21,908 nt of DNA, from positions 1 to 21,908 of the forward strand of contig JASHUC010000216.1 in assembly GCA_030040235.1 (NCBI GenBank), in the 5' to 3' direction. Positions 16,096-21,908 of the stretch are shown piece by piece. Made by a program: the position numbers and the translations under genes. The DNA comes from Gammaproteobacteria bacterium. GTDB taxonomy: Bacteria; Pseudomonadota; Gammaproteobacteria; Steroidobacterales; Steroidobacteraceae. Every line of letters starts with the position of its first letter. Within the stretch, counting starts at the first letter, position 1. Under the pieces are notes generated by a model. That model made no database searches and was not told where the DNA came from. It saw only the letters and a program-made list of their open reading frames with translations.

Positions 16096-16926
16096 ATGAG
16101 CGATCCGGTGTCATTCCAGCGGGATATCGGCAGCTGGCTGCGTCCGAATACCTTCGTCGGCGCGATCGGGTACCTCGTGCTGTTCTGCGCGCTCGCCGCC
16201 ATCGTGTCGCGGGCGCTGCGCATCGCGATTCAAACCGCGGTCAGTCATGTCCCTTCCGAGCATGTCGACCGGACGGCGGCGAATTTTCTGCGCCAGCTCG
16301 GCGTGCTCATCATCTGGGTCTTCTTCCTCGCGCTCTACGCGCACCTGATTCCGGATCTGCGAGCGCTCGGAACGGCGATGCTCGCGGGCGCGGGCGTCGC
16401 CTCGATCGTGCTCGGCCTCGCGGCGCAGAGCACGCTCGGGAACCTCGTCGCGGGCATCTCGATTCTCATCTATCGTCCCTTCCGTCTGGGCGACCTGCTG
16501 CAGATCAGCGCACCGACCGGCCCGGAGATCGGCACGGTGGAGGCGCTCTCGCTCGGATATACGGTTCTCGCAACCCGGGATGGGCGCCGGGTGATCGTGC
16601 CCAACAGCCTCGCCATCAGCCAGATCGCCATCAATCTCAATGCCTTCGCGCCGCAGCCGGGGCCGGTCGTCAACTTCTGGGCCGCTCGTGCGGATCTCGC
16701 CCGTGCACGCAGCGTGGCGATCGCACTCGCGCATGCGCTCGGCGCACAGAACGTGGTCTGCTTCGTGGTGAAGTCCGAGACGGGCGCGGTGCAGCTCGCG
16801 CTGTCGATGCAAGGGACGCCGCCGGAGGTTTCCGCGAGCCTGCCGGATCGGCTGTCGCAGGCGCTCCAGAGCGAAGGCATCGCCGCGCCGGGCGGCAAGG
16901 ATCCTCCCACGCTCGCCGCGCGCTGA
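16096..16926 (+). CDS. small-conductance mechanosensitive channel, MscS family
   Basis: A 276-residue inner-membrane channel of the short MscS type. Three membrane helices are visible: VGAIGYLVLFCALAAIVSRA, LGVLIIWVFFLALYAHLI and the Gly/Ala-rich pore helix ALGTAMLAGAGVASIVLGLA. After the pore come the family marks LGNLVAGISILIYRPFRLGD and, in the beta domain, TRDGRRVIVPNSLAISQIAIN. The cytoplasmic alpha/beta domain runs to the C-terminus. Such channels release solutes on hypo-osmotic shock. The start is set by a strong ribosome binding site at the DUF423 stop; a GTG at 16087 would add three residues and overlap that stop. Its position after NfeD, slipin and DUF423 gives a run of four membrane genes. 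Confidence 0.92.
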   Translation: MSDPVSFQRDIGSWLRPNTFVGAIGYLVLFCALAAIVSRALRIAIQTAVSHVPSEHVDRTAANFLRQLGVLIIWVFFLALYAHLIPDLRALGTAMLAGAGVASIVLGLAAQSTLGNLVAGISILIYRPFRLGDLLQISAPTGPEIGTVEALSLGYTVLATRDGRRVIVPNSLAISQIAINLNAFAPQPGPVVNFWAARADLARARSVAIALAHALGAQNVVCFVVKSETGAVQLALSMQGTPPEVSASLPDRLSQALQSEGIAAPGGKDPPTLAAR

Positions 16927-16928
16927 TT

Positions 16929-16934
16929 GGGGTG
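16929..16934 (+). promoter_or_regulatory. ribosome binding site deciding the hrpB start
   Basis: GGGGTG lies four bases before GTG 16939. The alternative ATG 16957 has no purine-rich site upstream, and TTG 16927 would overlap this signal. Confidence 0.35.
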
Positions 16935-16938
16935 CGGA

Positions 16939-19590
16939 GTGCCGCCGAGCCCGCCGATGGAAGAAGAGCGCTCACACCTGTCCCGAGGCGAGCGTCTCTC
17001 GGGTCTGCCGATCGATGCGGTGCTGCCGGCGCTGCGCACCGCGCTCGCCGGCGCGCGCACCGCGGTGTTGCAGGCCCCGCCCGGGGCGGGCAAGAGCACT
17101 GGCGTGCCGCTCGCATTGCTCGATGAGTCCTGGATGCGCGGTAAGCGCCTGGTCATGCTTGAGCCGCGCAGGCTGGCCGCGCGCGCCGTCGCGCAGCGCA
17201 TGGCGCGCACGCTCGGTGAGCCCGCCGGCCGCACCGTCGGTTATCGCATGCGGCTCGAGACGCGCGTCTCGGCCGAAACGCGCATCGAGGTGGTCACCGA
17301 AGGGGTGCTCACGCGCATGCTGCAGAGCGACCCTGCGCTCGAGGGCACCGCGCTCGTCGTGTTCGATGAGTTCCACGAGCGCAGCGTGCAGGCCGATCTC
17401 GCGCTCGCTCTGGCACTCGATGCGCAGGCGACGATCGCTCCGGAGCTCAAGCTGCTCGTGATGTCGGCGACGCTCGAGGCGCGAGCCATCGCGGACTGGC
17501 TCGGCGGGGCGCCCACGATCATCGCCGAGGGGCGCTCCCATCCGGTGGCCACGCGGTTCGTCGGCCGAAGCGCGCCCGCGCTGCCGAGCGCTGCCAGGCG
17601 AGCGGACGCCGATTCGCCGGAGCGGATCCTCGCACAGGTCATCCGGCGGGCGCTGCGCGAGGAGCCGGGCGACATGCTCGTGTTCCTGCCGGGCGCGGCC
17701 GAGATCCGCCGCGTGCGGGGCTGGCTCGAGGGCTCGGACCTTCCCGACTCGGTGCGCGTGCGAGCGCTTCACGGGGAGCTTGCCCCCGCCGATCAGGACG
17801 AGGCGCTCGCCCCGAGCGCTCCAGGCACCCGCAAGGTGATTCTGTCGACCAATATCGCCGAGACGAGCCTGACCGTCGAAGGCGTGCGGCTGGTCGTGGA
17901 CTCGGGTCTCGAGCGCCGCTCCGTGCACGATCCCTCGAGCGGCATGAGCCGGCTCACGACGCGCCGCATCTCGCGTGCCTCGGCGGAGCAACGCTGCGGC
18001 CGGGCCGGACGGCTCGAGCCCGGGGTGTGCTACCGGCTCTGGAGCGCCGAGGCCCATCGCGGGCTTGCCTCTCATGGCACGCCCGAGATCCTCGAGGCCG
18101 ACCTCGCCGCCCTCGCACTCGAGCTCGCGGCGTGGGGCGTGCGGGATGCGGGCGAGCTGAAATGGCTCGATCCGCCAGGGGCGGCGATGCTGGCGAGCGC
18201 CCGCGAGCTCCTCGGCCGCCTGGGTGCACTCGATCCGGCGGGCCGCCTCACGGCGCACGGGCGTGCCATGGCCTCCTTGCCCGTGCATCCCCGCCTCGCG
18301 CACCTGCTGCTCAAGGGCCGCGAGCTCGGCGCGCTCGAGCGCGCAGCCCAACTGGCCGCCTTGCTCTCGGAACGCGACGTTCTGCTCGGGTCCGGGACGG
18401 CAGCCGATGCGGACGTGCGCACGCGCCTCGAGCTGCTCGGGGACGAAGGTGACGCGCAGGCGCGTGACCGCTTCGCCCTCGAGCGGGCACGCCGGACCAC
18501 GCGCTCGCTCGTGCGGCAGCTCGGCGCTCACCCGGAAGTCTCCGCCGGCCCGCGCTCCGGCGTGCACACCGGCGCGCGCACCGGCGCGACAGCGCAGGCC
18601 GGTCTGCTGCTTGCGTTTGCCTATCCGGACCGCATCGGCCGCCGGCGGTCCGAGGAATCGGGGCGCTTCCTTCTCGCCAACGGCCGCGGCGCCTGCTTCG
18701 CCGGGCCGCAGAGCCTCGCGCGGGAGGACTTCATCGTCGCCGTGGATCTCGATGACCGGGAGCGGGAAGCGCGCATCCGCCTCGCCGCACCCCTCGAGCG
18801 CTCCGAGCTCGAGAAGCACCTCGCCGAGCGCATCGAGACCGTCCGCTCCGTCGTGTGGAGCGAGCGGGAGCAGGCGGTCGTGGCGCGCGAGACGACCCGG
18901 CTCGATCAACTGGTGCTCGCCGACAAGCCGCTCCCGGAGATACCCCGGACCGAAGCGCAGGCCGTGATGCTCGAGGCCGTGCGCCGGATGGGGCTCGGGG
19001 CGCTCAGCTTCCCCCGCGAGGCGCGCGAGCTGCAGGCGCGCATCGAGCTCGTGCGGGGATTGGAATTGCCCGCGCCCCGTGCGCGTGGCCCGCAGATCCC
19101 GGCGTGGCCCGCGGTGGACGACGGCGCGCTCGCCGCGACACTCGAGCGCTGGCTCGCACCGTGGCTCGAGGGAATCACGCGGCGGGGGGAGCTCGCTCGC
19201 GTGGATGTCACCGCGGCGCTGCGCGCGCTGCTCGCGCGCGAGCAGCAGCTCGAGCTCGATGTGCTCGCGCCCACCCATCTCGAGGTGCCGAGCGGCTCGC
19301 GGGTGCGCATCGACTACCTCGACGAGAACGGGCCGGCGGTCGCGGTGCGTCTTCAGGAGGTGTTCGGTCTCACCGAGACTCCGCGCATTGCCCGCGGGCG
19401 CGTACCCGTCACGTTCAAGCTGCTCTCGCCCGCGCAGCGGCCCGTGCAGATCACGCGCGATCTCGCGAGCTTCTGGCGCGGCGCGTACGCCGAGGTGCGC
19501 AAGGCCCTGAGGGGTCGCTATCCCAGGCACGACTGGCCCGAGAATCCGCTCGAAGCGGTGCCCACGCGGCGGGTGCGGTCCCGCCCGTAG
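16939..19590 (+). CDS. hrpB: ATP-dependent helicase HrpB
   Basis: A DEAH-type superfamily 2 helicase of 883 residues from GTG 16939, slightly longer than E. coli HrpB. Walker A PPGAGKST is near 47; EPRRLAARAVAQR follows; the Walker B box is DEFHERS near 143, the HrpB form of DEAH; motif III SAT is near 176; VFLPGAAEIRRV and STNIAETSLTVEGV (motifs IV-V) lie near 250-315; motif VI reads QRCGRAGR near 351, where Ala is more usual than Cys. Winged-helix, helical-bundle and HrpB-specific C-terminal regions follow, ending with DYLDENGPAVAVRLQEVFG-type and HDWPENPLEAVPTRR blocks. It is presumed to act on RNA; an HrpB homologue is implicated in mRNA processing in some bacteria. It begins 12 bases after the MscS stop. 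ATG 16957 is an alternative start. Confidence 0.93.
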   Translation: MPPSPPMEEERSHLSRGERLSGLPIDAVLPALRTALAGARTAVLQAPPGAGKSTGVPLALLDESWMRGKRLVMLEPRRLAARAVAQRMARTLGEPAGRTVGYRMRLETRVSAETRIEVVTEGVLTRMLQSDPALEGTALVVFDEFHERSVQADLALALALDAQATIAPELKLLVMSATLEARAIADWLGGAPTIIAEGRSHPVATRFVGRSAPALPSAARRADADSPERILAQVIRRALREEPGDMLVFLPGAAEIRRVRGWLEGSDLPDSVRVRALHGELAPADQDEALAPSAPGTRKVILSTNIAETSLTVEGVRLVVDSGLERRSVHDPSSGMSRLTTRRISRASAEQRCGRAGRLEPGVCYRLWSAEAHRGLASHGTPEILEADLAALALELAAWGVRDAGELKWLDPPGAAMLASARELLGRLGALDPAGRLTAHGRAMASLPVHPRLAHLLLKGRELGALERAAQLAALLSERDVLLGSGTAADADVRTRLELLGDEGDAQARDRFALERARRTTRSLVRQLGAHPEVSAGPRSGVHTGARTGATAQAGLLLAFAYPDRIGRRRSEESGRFLLANGRGACFAGPQSLAREDFIVAVDLDDREREARIRLAAPLERSELEKHLAERIETVRSVVWSEREQAVVARETTRLDQLVLADKPLPEIPRTEAQAVMLEAVRRMGLGALSFPREARELQARIELVRGLELPAPRARGPQIPAWPAVDDGALAATLERWLAPWLEGITRRGELARVDVTAALRALLAREQQLELDVLAPTHLEVPSGSRVRIDYLDENGPAVAVRLQEVFGLTETPRIARGRVPVTFKLLSPAQRPVQITRDLASFWRGAYAEVRKALRGRYPRHDWPENPLEAVPTRRVRSRP

Positions 19591-19656
19591 CCTGCACGAA
19601 TGCGAGGCGCCACTCCGGCGGCTCCAGAGCTCCGACGATCCTCGTCGGCAGGCTAC
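19587..19656. terminator. nested inverted repeats after hrpB, possible terminator
   Basis: GTAGCCTGC (19587-19595, containing the hrpB stop) pairs perfectly with GCAGGCTAC (19648-19656). Inside is a perfect 7-bp hairpin CCGACGA-TCC-TCGTCGG (19632-19648) that shares one base with the outer right arm, so the two stems compete slightly. No T-run follows on either strand. It lies at the convergent end of hrpB and the reductase remnant and could stop transcription or protect a 3' end. Confidence 0.4.
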
Positions 19657-19672
19657 GAGGGTGCATCACGGG

Positions 19673-20080
19673 TCAGAGCATCTCCAGAGGTTGGGGCCTG
19701 GCGGGCTTCGGAAAGACTCGATCAAGCTCACGCAGCTCCGCCGAGCCGAGGGGGTGGTCGAGCGCAGCCTGCGCGCGGGAGATGCCGTGGCGCTCGGCGA
19801 AGGCGCCGAGCGCCGGGTTCTCGAGCAACCGGCCCTGCTCGAAGGGCGAGTACGCCATGAGCGGAATGCGGCGCTCGCGCAGCCACCTGGCCGCGTTGCG
19901 CGGGTGCACCTTGCTCACGAGGAACACCTCGTCGCGCCGTCCACTCAACGCCTCCCCCACGAGCGTCTCGGTCGAGCCCTCGCCGTAGAGCTCCGCCGTA
20001 TCGATGAGGCTCACGCCGAGATCGATCGCGAGACGCAGCGTTGCATTTTCCGTGCCGCGGAGCGGTCGCAAAGCTGTCAC
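19673..20080 (-). pseudogene. aldo/keto reductase remnant with in-frame deletions
   Basis: On the minus strand three blocks of an aldo/keto reductase follow each other without a stop. The first, [20 protein letters not shown] and [10 protein letters not shown], holds the catalytic Asp, Tyr and Lys. It jumps directly to [20 protein letters not shown], skipping roughly 100 residues that include the catalytic His (normally LLHW). It then jumps from SRAQAAL to [16 protein letters not shown], skipping the C-terminal cofactor-binding segment (IPK...). The first ~30 residues, with the opening strand of the barrel, are also missing. The frame continues upstream to 20353, but that part is the reverse of the small plus-strand gene. 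With no complete barrel it should be inactive. Whether it is still expressed is unknown. Confidence 0.75.
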
Positions 20081-20100
20081 GACGCCGGGCGAGAGTGAGC

Positions 20101-20197
20101 ACTCAGCATGACACGCGCGGTGCGCGCGCGGCTCGTGCGCAGTGCCTCGGGCGCGACTCTTGCTTGATTCCACCTTCCACCTTCGAGCAGCTAGCAG
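20101..20197. other. short intergenic stretch upstream of the small unknown gene
   Basis: The segment has alternating GC sequence near 20111-20130 and a short direct repeat TTCCACC-TTCCACC at about 20167-20180. No convincing promoter or ribosome binding site for the gene at 20198 was found. Confidence 0.3.
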
Positions 20198-20488
20198 ATG
20201 GACAGCCTCGTCATCGACCTCGAGATCACACCGCAGCGGCTCGGGGAGCTGATGCGCTGGCACGGGACGGACGAAAGCAATCTGCCGCCCGCGCATACTC
20301 TGCAAAATCTCTCGCGCGATACGGTCGCGGCGCTCTGCGAGCTGCAGCGCCATCGCGAGTCCATCGAAGAGCTGCGCGCCGCGATGGGGCGGGCTTTCTG
20401 GGCGGCGGATCTGCGCGAGGTCCGCACCGCTTTGCTCGAGGCCCTCGGGCCGCCGCCGATGGAGCGGATGGAGCCCGAAGGCGCCTAG
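20198..20488 (+). CDS. small hypothetical protein
   Basis: I do not recognise this 96-residue protein. It looks soluble and mostly helical, with [14 protein letters not shown] near the N-terminus, a middle helix [25 protein letters not shown] and a second one [14 protein letters not shown]. The C-terminus is Pro/Met/Glu-rich. There are no cysteine pairs, signal peptide or membrane segment. Third codon positions are strongly G/C, as in its neighbours, which supports coding. No Shine-Dalgarno is visible before ATG 20198, which weakens the start call. It converges on the glutathione transferase gene, and their stop codons share the palindrome CTAG. Confidence 0.6.
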   Translation: MDSLVIDLEITPQRLGELMRWHGTDESNLPPAHTLQNLSRDTVAALCELQRHRESIEELRAAMGRAFWAADLREVRTALLEALGPPPMERMEPEGA

Positions 20489-21189
20489 CTCGGCGTTTTC
20501 TTGAAGTCCTCGTCGCGCAGGTTGAAGAGGCGCTTCTTGTCCTCCTCCGACATGGGTTGGGAGAAGTTCGCGAGATCCTTGCCCACCTCGGCTCCGCGCT
20601 TGACCGCGGGGCGCGCTCCGACCGCCGCGAACCAGCGCTTCACGTGCGGAAAATCGTTGAGATCCTGTCCCTGCCAGTCGTGGCGCACCACCCAGGGCCA
20701 GGCGGCGATATCGGCGATCGAATACTCGCCCGCGAGGTACTCGTGCCTGCCGAGCTCGGTATCCATGACCTTGTAAAGCCGCGCCACCTCGGTGCGAAAG
20801 CGGTGCATCGCGTACTCGATCTGCTGCGGAGCGTAGCGCAGAAAATGGTGCGCCTGCCCCGCCATGGGGCCGAGCCCGCCCACCTGCCAGTAGACCCAGG
20901 CGAGGACCTGAAAGCGGCCGCGGGTATCGCGCGGCAGGAGCCTGCCCGAGTTCTCGGCGAGGTACTCGAGGATGGCGCCCGACTCGAACAGCGAGAAAGG
21001 TCCCCCGGGCGCATCGTGATCGACGATCGCCGGCATCTTGTTATTCGGGCTGATGGCGAGAAATTCGGGCTTGAACTGGTCACCCTTGTTGATGTTGACC
21101 GGAATGACGTTGTACTTCATTCCACACTCTTCCAGCATGATGGTGATCTTCTTGCCATTGCCTGTCGGCCAGAAATAAAGATCGATCAT
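20485..21189 (-). CDS. glutathione S-transferase family protein, Nu-class-like (YfcG/YghU type)
   Basis: A 234-residue cytoplasmic protein with an N-terminal thioredoxin-fold domain (about 1-85). [15 protein letters not shown] at 7-21 carries the T9-x-N11 pair that stands in for the catalytic Tyr/Ser in Nu-class enzymes; KMPAI (51-55) supplies the cis-proline and FES (68-70) the glutathione-contact Glu-Ser. The helical C-terminal domain has [15 protein letters not shown] and the N-capping-box-like [14 protein letters not shown]. coli YfcG and YghU bind two glutathiones and act as disulfide-bond reductases or peroxidases, the likely role here. It lies 29 bases after the dehydrogenase gene on the same strand, so the two are probably co-transcribed and may serve detoxification or redox defence. 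Confidence 0.92.
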   Translation of the reverse strand: MIDLYFWPTGNGKKITIMLEECGMKYNVIPVNINKGDQFKPEFLAISPNNKMPAIVDHDAPGGPFSLFESGAILEYLAENSGRLLPRDTRGRFQVLAWVYWQVGGLGPMAGQAHHFLRYAPQQIEYAMHRFRTEVARLYKVMDTELGRHEYLAGEYSIADIAAWPWVVRHDWQGQDLNDFPHVKRWFAAVGARPAVKRGAEVGKDLANFSQPMSEEDKKRLFNLRDEDFKKTPS

Positions 21190-21218
21190 GGGGAGAGCCT
21201 CACCGTAGCGGCATTGGA

Positions 21219-21908
21219 TCAGCGGTCCATGCTGATGACGATCTTGCCGAAGAACTGGTCCGATTCCATGAGCTCGTACGCGGTCTTCGCATCTTTGAAC
21301 GGAACCACCCGGTCCACCACCGGCTTGACGTGATGCTGCTCGATGAACGCGTTCATCGCTTCGAAGTCCGCACGCGAGCCGACGTAGATCCCTGAGGCGG
21401 TTGAGCCGGTGCCGAGCAGGTCCATGACCGGAATGTCCCCGCCGAAGCCGCCGAGCCCGCCGATGAGTGCGACATCACCGCCGACGGCGAGGCTCTTGAG
21501 GGCATGAGGCAGGGTATCCTTGCCGCCCACCTCGAGGACCTGCGTGACCCCGAGACCGCCGGTGAGCTCGCGTACCGGCTTCTCCCAATCCGGCGTCTTC
21601 TTGTAGTTGATCGTGCCGAAGGCTCCGAGCGCCTTCGCGCGCTCGAGTTTCTCGTCGTGCGAGCTCGTGATGATTACCCTGGCGCCCGCGGCGACCGCGA
21701 ACACCAACCCGAACGAGGAGACACCGCCCGTGCCCTCGAGCAGGACGGTATCCCCGCGCCGCAGATGGCCCGCCTTGAATAGCCCGTTCCAGGCAGTGAC
21801 GCCGGCACAGGGCAGCGTCGATCCCTCCTCGTAGGTCAGACCGGGCGGCAGCTTGACGAGACCCTGCTCGTCGAGCGTGGCGTACTGGGTGAGCATCCCG
21901 TCGTATTG
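21219..21908 (-). CDS. quinone-oxidoreductase-type NAD(P)-dependent dehydrogenase, 5' end beyond window
   Basis: The frame is open through base 21908 (QYDG precedes the internal Met at 21896), so the N-terminus lies outside; about 229 residues are visible. This is the nucleotide-binding and C-terminal part of a medium-chain dehydrogenase/reductase. LPCAGVTAWNGLF opens the Rossmann domain, the dinucleotide loop is LLEGTGGVSSFGLVFAVAAG, ITSSHDEKLERAKALGA holds the coenzyme-specificity turn, and VVPFKDAKTAYELMESDQFFGKIVI is the usual family ending. It resembles the zinc-free COG0604 (Qor-like) group, but any catalytic-zinc ligands would lie in the missing part. The substrate is unknown. It is probably the first gene of an operon with the glutathione transferase. 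Confidence 0.9.
   Translation of the reverse strand, partial: QYDGMLTQYATLDEQGLVKLPPGLTYEEGSTLPCAGVTAWNGLFKAGHLRRGDTVLLEGTGGVSSFGLVFAVAAGARVIITSSHDEKLERAKALGAFGTINYKKTPDWEKPVRELTGGLGVTQVLEVGGKDTLPHALKSLAVGGDVALIGGLGGFGGDIPVMDLLGTGSTASGIYVGSRADFEAMNAFIEQHHVKPVVDRVVPFKDAKTAYELMESDQFFGKIVISMDR

Noticed and set aside
16972..19530. An 852-codon open frame on the minus strand opposite hrpB
   Set aside because: Same GC artefact. It is low-complexity Arg/Glu/Ala-rich and lies wholly inside a clear HrpB gene on the other strand.
20081..20353. N-terminal part of the minus-strand frame containing the reductase remnant
   Set aside because: It has no reductase similarity and is the complement of the small gene at 20198, so the remnant is taken to begin near 20080.
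1..21908. CRISPR array, tRNA or rRNA genes, toxin-antitoxin pair
   Set aside because: No regularly spaced repeat-spacer pattern, tRNA-like TTCRANY with acceptor stem, rRNA block or recognisable toxin-antitoxin pair was seen.

Overview
The window is a very GC-rich chromosomal segment with strong G/C bias at third codon positions. The gene families (HrpB helicase, DUF423 protein, NfeD/slipin pair, Nu-class-like glutathione transferase, double-length UvrA) and an E. coli-like Shine-Dalgarno signal point to a gammaproteobacterium, perhaps of the Steroidobacter/Nevskia/Xanthomonas kind. That placement is an inference. No rRNA, tRNA, CRISPR array, insertion sequence or phage gene was seen. Most of the window looks like ordinary chromosome.

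Left region (1-3750): a cyclic-di-GMP locus. The 3' part of a GAF-GGDEF-EAL protein is followed by a class I c-di-GMP riboswitch with its own promoter. The riboswitch leads into a large protein with two SPOR-like domains and no signal peptide. The GGDEF motif is intact. The EAL domain has lost several residues needed for c-di-GMP hydrolysis, so the enzyme looks biased toward synthesis. The synthase, the c-di-GMP-sensing RNA and an uncharacterised SPOR-like effector make the most interesting candidate system here. A large foldback element fills the convergent gap that follows.

Middle left (3746-9971, minus strand): a 1970-residue UvrA made of two UvrA units in one chain, with four ATPase modules, sits in an operon with a small cysteine-rich zinc-ribbon protein. 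The second UvrA unit has almost no insertion domain, so the built-in dimer is asymmetric.

Middle right (10093-19590, plus strand): cystathionine beta-synthase and cystathionine gamma-lyase/synthase share one base and form a transsulfuration pair. They are followed by an alpha/beta hydrolase, then NfeD, slipin, a DUF423 membrane protein, an MscS channel and the HrpB helicase. All are tightly spaced or overlapping, which suggests co-transcription with a membrane theme from NfeD to MscS.

Right region (19591-21908): a hairpin-rich convergent gap, an aldo/keto reductase remnant with several in-frame deletions, a small unknown protein, and a minus-strand pair of a YfcG/YghU-like glutathione transferase and a quinone-oxidoreductase-type dehydrogenase that runs off the right edge.
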